Assembly (NCBI GenBank): GCA_965224205.1
Contig: CBDCYN010000025.1
Location: 62,001-126,000, forward strand
Origin: CBDCYN01 sp965224205
GTDB taxonomy: Bacteria > Planctomycetota > Phycisphaerae > Phycisphaerales > Phycisphaeraceae
Length of the DNA: 64,000 bases
Direction of reading: 5' to 3'
A program made the position numbers and the translations under genes. Below are positions 53,705 to 62,505 of the stretch, piece after piece. A model generated the notes under the pieces. The model saw only the letters and a program-made list of their open reading frames with translations, did not search any database and was not told the origin of the DNA. Each line of letters begins with the position of its first letter. The first letter of the stretch is position 1.

Positions 53705-54433
53705 CTACCCTTCGGATGATCTAGGTGATCCGGGTTTGGTCGAGGAGGTCGCGCTCTTGGCACCGGCCGGACGCTCGCTGGGCCATGCCGCATGGCCGAT
53801 CAACGGGACAAATTTACAGCCTGTTCGCGTTTGACACGACCATCGCCCGTTCCGGTGGTCGACCACGGTGAGACGCTGATGATCAAAGTCACCGATCGGG
53901 ATCACGATCCGGCCGGGGTCGGTTAGCTGATGACGCAGCGCGTCGGGCAGCTGCGGCGCGGCAGCGGTGACCAGGATTCGGTCGTAGGGGGCGGCGTCGG
54001 GCCAACCCAACGTGCCGTCGCCTTCGTGCAATTCCACGCGGTCTGAGTAGCCCAGATCCATAAGAACGCGGCGCGATCGATGGGCCAGCTCACGGACACG
54101 TTCGATGCTGACCACATGGGCTGTGAGCTGAGCCAGAACCGCTGTTTGGTAACCGCTGCCAGTTCCGATTTCCAGAACACGTTGCCCGGCACGGACCTCT
54201 AATAGCTGGGTCATGACCGCGACCATGTACGGCTGACTAATGGTTTGCCCCGCAGCGGTGGAAAGCGGTTGATCACTGTAAGCAAGCTCCAGGCTGTGCT
54301 CGGGCACGAAGCGGTGGCGGGGGACCGTGGCCATCGCAGCCAGCACAGCTTGATCCTCAATCCCGCGGTTTCGCAGTTGTTCTTGGACCATACGGTCGAT
54401 CGCGGCTTGTAGCTTGTCAGCGTCTATTGACAT
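53705..54433 (-). CDS. pcm: protein-L-isoaspartate O-methyltransferase
   Basis: Repairs isoaspartyl residues in damaged proteins. 242 residues from ATG 54433. Family blocks are VPRHRFVPEHSLELAYSDQP, GQTISQPYMVAVMTQLL, the SAM loop VLEIGTGSGYQTAVLA, and APYDRILVTAAAPQLPDAL. The last 30 residues (RPAGAKSATSSTKPGSP) are an added tail. The frame extends to 54508, but the family start fits 54433. Confidence 0.94.
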   Translation of the reverse strand: MSIDADKLQAAIDRMVQEQLRNRGIEDQAVLAAMATVPRHRFVPEHSLELAYSDQPLSTAAGQTISQPYMVAVMTQLLEVRAGQRVLEIGTGSGYQTAVLAQLTAHVVSIERVRELAHRSRRVLMDLGYSDRVELHEGDGTLGWPDAAPYDRILVTAAAPQLPDALRHQLTDPGRIVIPIGDFDHQRLTVVDHRNGRWSCQTRTGCKFVPLIGHAAWPSERPAGAKSATSSTKPGSPRSSEG

Positions 54434-54682
54434 ACAATGCTTTTGGGTCTTAAGGCGTGGGTAGCGCATTGTGATAAGACAATAAGCTGGTGATCTTATA
54501 CCCGACAACCGTTTGGCGGGTACCGCGCAAGGCGCTGATCCATCGCCGCCGAGTCGGATTCGCAGCCGCTGCTGGTTTGTGTTAATTTACCTAAAATCTA
54601 TATTCTTCTTTGACTATCAAAGGTGTTCCTAGCCGATGATTGATTTCACGTTTAAGGTTCACGTCACAAGAGGCAGATCTAC

Positions 54683-55138
54683 ATGGAAGTGATCGAACAT
54701 CACAAAATCGAGGAACTTCGAAAACTTTGTAAGAGGCAACGAGACGGGCGCCTTCGGATCCGACTCCAGGCGGTGGTGCTTGCTCACCAGGGGCAGACCG
54801 CCGCTCAGATCGCGAAGCTGCTTGGGTATAGCCACCGCGCGGTTCAGCAATGGGTGCGGCGGTACAACGCCGAAGGCGTAGACGGATTGGCTGACCGCGA
54901 GCGCAGTGGGCGACCCACCAAACTCAAGGCTAGTCAAGAAAAGAAGCTTTACAAATGGTTGGAAACCGGGCCGAAGCCCAAAGACGGCCTGCGGGCTTGG
55001 CGCGGCAAGGATATCCAACAATACCTAGCGCGCGAGTTCGGGGTCGAGTATAGCTTGGACGGGGTCTACAAACTGCTGCATCGTCTCGGCTACACGAACC
55101 CCACGCCGCGGACCCGCACCCGTAAGGCCTCCACGTAG
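54683..55138 (+). pseudogene. IS630-type transposase, N-terminal half only
   Basis: 151 residues with tandem HTH: GQTAAQIAKLLGYSHRAVQQ and GLADRERSGRPTKL, then the winged-helix segment FGVEYSLDGVYKLLHRLGYT. It ends PRTRTRKAST at a TAG where IS630 proteins continue into the DDE domain, and no DDE sequence follows. It may be a truncated element or a retained DNA-binding protein. It is unrelated in detail to the IS630 copy at 3642. Confidence 0.75.
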
Positions 55139-55177
55139 GATTAACCTGGGTCACGTTCAAACACGACCGGTTGGGTC

Positions 55178-55462
55178 TTAGTGGTCGGACCCGGTGTCTC
55201 CCTCGGCCTGATCCTGCTCGATCATTTTGCGCAGATACGAGTTCTCGCGACGCGTCGCTTCAAGATCAAAGATCAGGTACTTGAGCGAAAGGCGAAGGTA
55301 GTCGAGGCTCTCGTGCAGCTCGCCGACTGTCTTGCGTAGTTTCGCGTGTCGGGCCTGCGTCTCTTGTGCCATCAGCGCTAGCTTCTCCCGCTTGGATTCG
55401 GGCAGCGTGGAGATTTCCTTCATAAGTTCCGATAATTTAGATTGAAAAGTCGCTTCGTCCAT
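55178..55462 (-). CDS. conserved coiled-coil protein
   Basis: 94 residues from ATG 55462 with GGAG eight bases upstream. Helical throughout: MDEATFQSKLSELMKEISTL, KREKLALMAQETQARHAKLR, and LDYLRLSLKYLIFDLEATRR. It resembles a planctomycete hypothetical family that I recall but cannot name. No function is known. The ORF extends to 55534 without support. Confidence 0.7.
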   Translation of the reverse strand: MDEATFQSKLSELMKEISTLPESKREKLALMAQETQARHAKLRKTVGELHESLDYLRLSLKYLIFDLEATRRENSYLRKMIEQDQAEGDTGSDH

Positions 55463-55781
55463 GGGGTCTACTCCATCATTGTGTATATCCATACCCTCAC
55501 AATGGAGCTGCCAGAGTGGTGGCGTGGCCGCCATGAGGCAAAAAATGAGAATAAGTAATTGTATTTATTTGAGTTGTGTTTTTTCTTAATGATCGCAGAA
55601 ACGGGCGAAGTTTTTAACCGTTATAAGAGATGTTGTGTCCGGACCACATCATTTCACGAGATTTACGTGTCGTCATATACATAACACATTAATTATGAAA
55701 AACTTAGTTGGACGTTTATTTTAGTCAACATCTATCTGCGAGGGATATGCACAGCGATGTGATGGGCCAAATGTCGGGGAT
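55463..55781. other. AT-rich intergenic stretch
   Basis: About 320 bases with much lower GC than the flanks, holding upstream signals of the coiled-coil gene. No gene or clear terminator was found. Confidence 0.5.
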
Positions 55782-57704
55782 TTAACCGCCGCAACCGCCA
55801 CAGCCTCCCCCGCAGCCGCCTCCATCCCCGCCGCAACCACTGGCTCCGCACCCGGAACCGCACCCACCCCACCACCAGCCACTCCCAGAACCGTCGGTCG
55901 TTCCATGACCACGGGGTGATCGCGACTTGAGCGCGTGACTAAGGCTCGCCAGCGAGGTCCCCGCCAGAACCGCCGGGCCGAACAGAGCCACCGCCAGTCC
56001 GGGGTCACGAGAAACCGGGTTTTCCGTCGGGCTTTTCTGATCCAAACGCAACCCAGAGTGCTGAACGCGCAGGTCACGCAGCACCCCGTCACCCGCTTGG
56101 TTGCGCATCGACCTGGGTTTCAACAGCATCGCTAGCCCAATACAACCGGTCACGCAGCAGAGCGCGACCAGAAACAGAACCGGCTTGTCTCGGCTGATCC
56201 CGATCCCGATCTTCACCGCCCCCAGCACCGTGACAGCAAAAAGGACCAGCGCCGGCACCCATCGGACCATCCGTACCTGTGCGCTGGACATCAGCAACCC
56301 CAGCTCATCGAGCTTCTGGTCGATCCGCAGCGGGCTATCGCGTAACACCGACCGCAACCTAGAAAAATGCCCGTCGATACTCACTGTTTCCACGACCGCT
56401 CGTTCCAGGCGGTGGCACGATTCCGGCAAAGCCCTGCCGACGACCAGGCCCTTGCCGCTGGGCTGAGCGTAGAGGTGGCCATACTCAACCAGGTTCGTGA
56501 TCGCGGTATCGATCGCCTGGTCCCAGCCCCCGGATAAGTAAGCGATCTCGTACACGTCGAGCTGATCGGTTTCCCTCCTTAGACGAGCGGGGCTTAGGGT
56601 GGGTTGGTGGCTACCCAGCCGCAACCACCGACGCATCCCCAGCGCCGTGACGACCGCGGCCCCGGCCACCAAGAGGTAGACGATCAGAAATGTAGGCCCG
56701 GGCAGGTCGAACGGGTGGTTCGCTTTGACGGGGCCGCCCGTGCCCGGCCACGGCACCTTCCGGCCCAACGGCTGGCTGGCAGAAGCCTTGTCGCTAGCGG
56801 TGCCCAAGGGGTCGGGAGCCTCCTCAACGAACATGACGACGGGTCCGGCCGCCTGCCGACCTGATCGCGACAGCGAAGACTCCCGCGGCGTGGGTCCTTG
56901 GGGTGTGGACGGTTCGTTCATCCGATCCCATACATCCGCGACGTTGAAGCCAAGGACAGCGATGAGGTACGCGACCAAGAGGCCTCGGTACGCCGACCGG
57001 CCTCGTTGCGGGCGCCTGCCCTTGGAAGCAAACCCGTATTCCCAGGCCAGCGCGGCGAATACCGCCACCGCGATTAAGAAATAAAACAACCCCGGCACTT
57101 CTCGGATCGACCGTATCCAATCGGTCGCGGCGCTTCCAAGGTGCACGTGGTGCACCGCCCCGCAGCCAAGAGCCGAGACGATCAACGCCGCTAACAGCAT
57201 CGCCGCGACCACCCATGGCCAGCGGGGCTTGAGGATCACCCAGTAGTGGTCCTGATCGATCCGAGCAAACCGACGGTGACGCCCGAACTCGGCCCCGACC
57301 GGTGGCCAGATGTCCTGCGGTGGGGGCCCGAAGAAGTGTTCATAACTGATCAGGGTTTTGCTGTACCAATCGACGTGCTTTTGATGTTCCTGGTGGCCCC
57401 CACGCGTCGGGCCGTGGTGCAGGGGCCGACCCAACACATCGCCACAAAACGCGTTCCAATAAGAATCGGTATAGACCAGGTGCAGGTGCCACGCCTGGTC
57501 GACCGGGTCCGACGGTGTGACCGGGTGTCCCGCTTCCATCGCTAAAAAAGCGAACCGCTTGTACTCACGGGTGACGCGACGGGCGTAATCGGCTCTCCAA
57601 CGGTTGTCACGGGCTAGCCTTTGGGTGAAAGTCAGGGCTGAGCCGGGGGTATCGAGCGAAAACGCTTCGATCCGTTGATAGAGATTCGCTTGAGTTGTGT
57701 CCAT
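55782..57704 (-). CDS. TIGR04222-like membrane protein with glycine-rich/cysteine-rich C-terminus
   Basis: 640 residues. Residues 20-140 resemble the glycine-rich-domain-containing (GRDP/DUF1399) module (RVTREYKRFAFLAMEAGHPV, SDPVDQAWHLHLVYTDSYWN). Hydrophobic helices lie near 165, 205, 245 and 335. Residues 375-530 resemble a TIGR04222 module (LDVYEIAYLSGGWDQAIDTA ITNLVEYGHLY), followed by two helices. The last 30 residues are GC-G repeats with nine cysteines (WWWGGCGSGCGASGCGG...). Many TIGR04222-type proteins end in glycine/cysteine-rich tails; purpose is unknown. Placement of the module boundaries is approximate. Confidence 0.78.
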   Translation of the reverse strand: MDTTQANLYQRIEAFSLDTPGSALTFTQRLARDNRWRADYARRVTREYKRFAFLAMEAGHPVTPSDPVDQAWHLHLVYTDSYWNAFCGDVLGRPLHHGPTRGGHQEHQKHVDWYSKTLISYEHFFGPPPQDIWPPVGAEFGRHRRFARIDQDHYWVILKPRWPWVVAAMLLAALIVSALGCGAVHHVHLGSAATDWIRSIREVPGLFYFLIAVAVFAALAWEYGFASKGRRPQRGRSAYRGLLVAYLIAVLGFNVADVWDRMNEPSTPQGPTPRESSLSRSGRQAAGPVVMFVEEAPDPLGTASDKASASQPLGRKVPWPGTGGPVKANHPFDLPGPTFLIVYLLVAGAAVVTALGMRRWLRLGSHQPTLSPARLRRETDQLDVYEIAYLSGGWDQAIDTAITNLVEYGHLYAQPSGKGLVVGRALPESCHRLERAVVETVSIDGHFSRLRSVLRDSPLRIDQKLDELGLLMSSAQVRMVRWVPALVLFAVTVLGAVKIGIGISRDKPVLFLVALCCVTGCIGLAMLLKPRSMRNQAGDGVLRDLRVQHSGLRLDQKSPTENPVSRDPGLAVALFGPAVLAGTSLASLSHALKSRSPRGHGTTDGSGSGWWWGGCGSGCGASGCGGDGGGCGGGCGGCGG

Positions 57705-57916
57705 CGAAGGCGCCCCGGTCCCCGAGTCGGCCGTGGCAACGCGTCATCAGCCGATGTTCAGCCGTCACAAACAATGTGTTCAATTGTAGGCTTTCCATGC
57801 ATGCCCAGACGCCAACCCGCGGTTTGAGGTGACATGACATGGCCCGAGTTGCTGATGCCGGTGTGGCCGTTGGTGCCTGTTCGGGCCCGACCGTAAAAGC
57901 TCTCAAACAATTCATG

Positions 57917-57953
57917 AAAAAAAGCAGCGGGCCACGCGATGGGCCCGCTGCTT
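57917..57953 (-). terminator. rho-independent terminator of the metalloprotease/Calx-beta gene
   Basis: A 12-bp perfect stem AAGCAGCGGGCC (57922-57933) with GGCCCGCTGCTT (57942-57953) is followed on the minus strand by a T run (complement of 57917-57923). It lies 45 bp past the stop at 57998. Confidence 0.92.
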
Positions 57954-57997
57954 GTGTTGATCAGCTGCTTGGGTCAACCAGCTGAAGAGGCGTCACA

Positions 57998-60526
57998 TCA
58001 GTGATCGTCGTGGGAAGACTCAAAGATGTCGTGGAGGCTGAAGCTGAACGATGGGGGCGACGATTGGCTCGGGGCCTGGGTGCTCGCGTAAGACAGCTGC
58101 GCCGCGCCGGCAGCGGCCAGTGGCAGGCTCTTCTTGGGACCTCCCTTACCGCCGCCTTTACCGCCCCCGCCGGAGCTGTCGTCGTTGATGATCATGCCGG
58201 CGCCTTGGCTATCCGAAACCGTCGCGTTCGTGGCGCTAAGCAGATTCAGGTAGAACTGCTCGTCGGCTTCCACCACCCCGTCGCCGACGACCGTGACCGT
58301 GACGGTCTTGGTCGTTTCGCCCGGGTTGAAGGTCACCGACCCGCTCTTGGCGGTGTAGTCTTCGCCGGACACCGCGGTGTTGTCTTGCGTGGCGTACTGA
58401 ACCGTGACATCCTGCGTCGCTGGGTCGGAAAGGTTGATCGTGAACGTGAAATTGGTGGATTTCGGACCGCCGTTTTTGCCCTTGCGGGGGTTGCCCTCGT
58501 TGGCTGATATATCGCTGACGTTCACGAACACCACCGCGTCGTTGTCGTGGATGGTGGCGATGCCCTGGCTGTCGGAGATCGTGGCGTTGCCAGTGACGTT
58601 GCTGAGGTTGAGCTTGAACGTCTCGCTCGGTTCGGTCGCGGAGTCGTTGAGGATCGGCACGGTCACCGTTTGGGACGTCTGCCCGGGGTTGAACGTGAGG
58701 GTTTGATCCACCATCTGGTAGTCACTGCCCGATACCGCCGAGCCGTTGGCTGTGGCGGCGTTGACCGTGACAACCCCCGAGCTGGCGCCTGATAGCTGCA
58801 CCGTGAACACAGCGGTCCCGTCGGCTTCATTGACCGTGACGTTGTTCACCGTCACCGACACGGAGGCGTCGTCGTCGAGGATCGTCCCCACTGCTTGATC
58901 GTCAAAGATCGTCGCTTCCCCGATGGCATTGTCGAGGCGGAGGGTGAACGACTCGGTATTCTCGGTCGACGTGTCGTTGAGGATTGGCACGGTTACCGTT
59001 TGGGTCAACTGCCCGGGGTCGAACGTGAGGGTCTGATTCACCGATTGGAAATCGTCGCCTGACACGGCGGTGCCGTTGACGGTGAATGCGTTGACCGTCA
59101 CGGTCCCCGAGCTTGCCTGTGACAGGCGGACCGTGAACACGGCGGTCCCGTCGGCTTCGTTGACGGTCACGTCGTCGACCGAGATTGACGGCGGCCCCGC
59201 GACCATCTGTCCGCTGATGGTGTACTGGCCTAGGCTGCCGTAGTCCGAGTACCCGCCGTTGGCGGGGTCGCCCTTGCCGGTGCCGGTGATCCTCACGAAA
59301 TATTCGCCGGCTGAGACGGAGGTGTCGATGCCGGCGCTGAGCAGGTCTAGGGGGTTCGATGAGGCGATCACTTTGCCGTTGGCGTCGAGCAGCTCGGCGA
59401 GGACGTCTAGATTGGCCCCCCGCTGGGCCGGGAGGATATCGAGGTTGATCGTCCCGGCGTCGGTATTGAAAGAGAACAGATCAAAATCGGTGTTCCGTTC
59501 AATGATCCCCGACCCGTTCACGGCGTTGCCCGAAACGGTCAGTGGCGTGGCCGAGCCTAGGCTGTTGCCGTGATCATCGGCGCGGTAACCGAATCCGTTT
59601 TGAGTGGTGATGATGCTCAGATCATCCTGGGTGTTGCTGGCCCCGGCGTACTCGCCGCGGCTCCATTGGGTGAGGTTCTTGCCGTACCCGACCCCCATGA
59701 TCGGGGCCCAGCCGGTTTCTCCCGACCCGTGGCCCGTGTAGTACCCCTGGGTGGAGGTCCCATCGTGATTAAGGCCAAGCGCGTGGCCGACTTCGTGGCT
59801 GACCGCCTCGGTCACGTGCTTTTCGGCACCGTTGTTCAGCTGGGCCTCGAACGCGAACACGGGCGTATCGCTGCTCGAGTTGAACGAGCCGACCCACGCG
59901 ACCCCGCCGGCGGCCTGACCCAGCCAATCGTTGCTCGAGCCGCCGATTACCACGCGGATACCCCAGCGGGAGTCGGAGCTGCCGCTCTTGACCAGGTCGC
60001 TTAACGGGGGTTCCTGCGTGGTCACGTTCACATCAAACGGGAGGAAGTCTTCGGCGACGCGTTGAAAGATGTATTGGATCCGGGTCAGTTCCGCGTCGCT
60101 GAAGGACAGCAGGTCGCCGTCGAAATCGTACGCAGGTGTCTCGATAGTCGAGATGCCCTTCCAGCTGTTCCATGTGGTGTTTTGGGTGATGTGCCCGTCG
60201 AAGTCCAGGTAGATCGTGTGAGACGCCCCGGGGTTGGAGTGAAGCGAGAACGTGTCGGAAAGAGTGGCCGCGGGGGCCTGCGATTCGGATGTGTCCGTGG
60301 TCACCGCGGTGACGGTGCTGTCATGGATAGGATCGATTAAGGGTTCAAAGTGCACCATCCCCGCGTGGAAGACCACGCGTGCTTCGAGGGGTTCTAACTG
60401 CACCGGTTCGCTTAGAACCGATCGCGCGCGGTGGGTCTTCGATAGGCGGCGAGCCATGGCCTTACGCCAGGCACGTAGCGGTTTCGATGGGCGCAGACCT
60501 ACACCTTGATGAAAAACATGCGGCAT
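57998..60526 (-). CDS. surface metalloprotease-like protein with Calx-beta domains
   Basis: 842 residues from ATG 60526 (GGAG 5 bases upstream). An LEPLEARVVF motif at 44-53, common near the N-terminus of planctomycete exported giants, follows a basic leader. Residues 100-340 hold a zinc-metzincin-like site HEVGHALGLNHD (H244, E245, H248, H254), so a peptidase is likely. A prepeptidase-type C-terminal beta domain (about 350-455) follows. Three Calx-beta-like repeats (about 460-780) share VTVNEADGTAVFTVxLS and end in TILDDD/IHDND. The tail is glycine/lysine-rich. No PEP-CTERM tail. Confidence 0.9.
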   Translation of the reverse strand: MPHVFHQGVGLRPSKPLRAWRKAMARRLSKTHRARSVLSEPVQLEPLEARVVFHAGMVHFEPLIDPIHDSTVTAVTTDTSESQAPAATLSDTFSLHSNPGASHTIYLDFDGHITQNTTWNSWKGISTIETPAYDFDGDLLSFSDAELTRIQYIFQRVAEDFLPFDVNVTTQEPPLSDLVKSGSSDSRWGIRVVIGGSSNDWLGQAAGGVAWVGSFNSSSDTPVFAFEAQLNNGAEKHVTEAVSHEVGHALGLNHDGTSTQGYYTGHGSGETGWAPIMGVGYGKNLTQWSRGEYAGASNTQDDLSIITTQNGFGYRADDHGNSLGSATPLTVSGNAVNGSGIIERNTDFDLFSFNTDAGTINLDILPAQRGANLDVLAELLDANGKVIASSNPLDLLSAGIDTSVSAGEYFVRITGTGKGDPANGGYSDYGSLGQYTISGQMVAGPPSISVDDVTVNEADGTAVFTVRLSQASSGTVTVNAFTVNGTAVSGDDFQSVNQTLTFDPGQLTQTVTVPILNDTSTENTESFTLRLDNAIGEATIFDDQAVGTILDDDASVSVTVNNVTVNEADGTAVFTVQLSGASSGVVTVNAATANGSAVSGSDYQMVDQTLTFNPGQTSQTVTVPILNDSATEPSETFKLNLSNVTGNATISDSQGIATIHDNDAVVFVNVSDISANEGNPRKGKNGGPKSTNFTFTINLSDPATQDVTVQYATQDNTAVSGEDYTAKSGSVTFNPGETTKTVTVTVVGDGVVEADEQFYLNLLSATNATVSDSQGAGMIINDDSSGGGGKGGGKGGPKKSLPLAAAGAAQLSYASTQAPSQSSPPSFSFSLHDIFESSHDDH

Positions 60527-61042
60527 CATAACTCCTTTACAAGGACAACAAAAAAATAAAAAATTAGAACGCTTAATACGCTTAGGGATAAACCCCATCT
60601 ATAAGCCGTATCGTCTTCTGTAGGTTCCCGGCGGGACCTTGTCCGCAAACGGCAGCTGATGATTTCTCAGGCAAATCAGCTGCTAGAAAGCCAAATTTTG
60701 TTGCAGGTACTGGTCAATGCGGTGCGCAGCTGTGCAACACCCTGGACAAGGTAGGTCTCTCTTGCGGATATCTCTTAGTCAACACAATCTCGTCTCTCGA
60801 CTATCTAATAATTATATTATGATCTCAGTAAAGTCAAATGGGGGAGGTCATCTTCGTGGAAGGTCGTTTAGACATTGTTAAGAAACGGTGGGTGAATGAT
60901 CGGGTTAGCGGTTCCATGAGTAAACAGTGACGCCCTTGGATTGGGCCGTTGATTCACGGTACGGATGGTCCGGCTGATCGCAGTGGCTGCCGGGACGGTC
61001 GAACCCCCGCTCTTTATCAAGGATCACTAAAATTTTTTATTT
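60527..61042. other. intergenic stretch
   Basis: 515 bases upstream of the metalloprotease gene and downstream of the Usp gene. A 7-bp stem AGCTGAT/ATCAGCT near 60653-60680 is the only structure noticed. No gene supported. Confidence 0.5.
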
Positions 61043-61468
61043 TTAGATCGTCCCCAGCCAATTGGCGGGACAAAGCAAAACCGGCATGTCGGCCTGGCGG
61101 ATGATATTGCCCGGCACGTCGCCGGCGATCAATCGCTTAAGGACCCCTTTACCGGTCAGCCCCAGGATGATCATCGTGCAGGTACGGGCCTTGGCGGTGT
61201 TGATGATCGCTTTGGGCACATCGTCGGCGAACAGCATCAACCCCTCGGCGCGGACCCCGATCGCTTGGAGGCCCTGGGTGAGCAGCTCGAGGGTCTGCTC
61301 GCCCCGCTGCTGGGCATCGGTCTCGTCTTCGTCTTCGTCCTGGAGATGGGCCACGTGCGCGACCAAGATCTCGGCTTCTAAACGCTTCGCAAGGTCACCG
61401 ATCGGCTCAACGAGCTTTTGACTGGCCCAAGGAGAGCTTACTGCTACAAGCAGACGACTTTGGCTCAA
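61043..61468 (-). CDS. universal stress protein (UspA family)
   Basis: 141 residues, single Usp domain. N-terminal SRLLVAVSSPWASQKLV, middle IINTAKARTCTMIILGLTGK, and the ATP-binding loop GLTGKGVLKRLIAGDVPGNI (G-x2-G-x9-G pattern followed by a hydroxyl or N residue), then ADMPVLLCP. Usp proteins respond to stress and starvation; this one is likely ATP-binding. It stands beside an IS21 element that reads in the same direction. Confidence 0.92.
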   Translation of the reverse strand: MSQSRLLVAVSSPWASQKLVEPIGDLAKRLEAEILVAHVAHLQDEDEDETDAQQRGEQTLELLTQGLQAIGVRAEGLMLFADDVPKAIINTAKARTCTMIILGLTGKGVLKRLIAGDVPGNIIRQADMPVLLCPANWLGTI

Positions 61469-61702
61469 TCGACTATCCTTTTCTGAAGGGTGTCACCAAA
61501 AATCAAGGCCGTAATCATACTCTTATTGGGTTGGCATGGCCATCCGAGACAATAGCAATGTGGTGCAGATCTTATGGAAACGATCATTGAAAATTGAGCC
61601 GGACGATCATTGAAAAGTGAGCCACCTGGGTTCGAAGAATAACGCCGGGATCGGCGTTGTCCAAAGCCCTGAGTTTCTTGCTCAGGGTGTCCGGCTCAGG
61701 AG

Positions 61703-62505
61703 TTAGCTCTTGTCGGGGCTGTCACCTCCTTTTCGTCGTTGGGTTTTCTTCTTCCTACTGGCCTTGAGGCGATAGCTGTCGACGACCAGCTCCAGGATGT
61801 CCACGTGGTGAGTGAGTCGGTCGATCAAGGCACCGACCAACCGTTGATCGTTGGCGAAGACTTGAGGCCAGTCTGCGAAGGGTAGGTTCGTGGTCACGAT
61901 CAGGCTGGTCTGTTCGTAGCACTGACTGAAGAAGCTGAACAGGTGTTCGGCCCCGCGTCGGTCCAGGGGGATGTAGCCCAGCTCATCGATGATGATCAGG
62001 TCATGGCGTTTGATCTGGCCTTCGAGCTTGGTGACCTGCCGCTCTTCTCGGGCTTCGAGGTAGAGGTTGGCCAGCTGCGACGCGGTGTAGAACCGCACAC
62101 GTTGTTTGCGGCGACAAGCCTCCAAACCGATCGCGATCGCCAGGTGCGTCTTGCCCGTGCCTTCCGGGGCGGTGGCCCGTTGAGGGTGAGGTTGGACCGT
62201 CGTTCGATGAACAAGCACTGGGCCAGCTCCAGCACCCGGGGCTTGTTGAGCTTGGGCACCGCGGTGAAGTCGAAGGCGTCGAGTTCCTTGAGCACCGGGA
62301 ACTTCGCGGCTTTGATCCGCCGCTGGATCGATGCGGCGTGACGCTGGTTGACTTCCAACTCCGCCAGTTGCTGGAGGAACTGTTCATAGGTCGCCTTTTG
62401 ATCGGCGGCTTGCCGGGCTACCCCGGGATATTCCCGCAACATCGCCGACAGCTTCAGCGTCCGCAGATACTCGTCTAACAAGACCGTGGGGGTGGGATCA
62501 CTCAT
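61703..62505 (-). pseudogene. istB: istB, frameshifted in the ATPase P-loop
   Basis: AAA+ helper ATPase of IS21 transposition. The 5' part (62505-62190, MSDPTPTVLLDEYLRTLKLS) and the 3' part (GTGKTHLAIAIGLEACRRKQ through IIIDELGYIPLDRRGAEHLF) are each clear IstB sequence but lie in different frames. The break falls at about 62185-62195, within or just before Walker A. One frame cannot encode the protein without a shift. It could be mutation or a sequencing indel. Confidence 0.85.
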
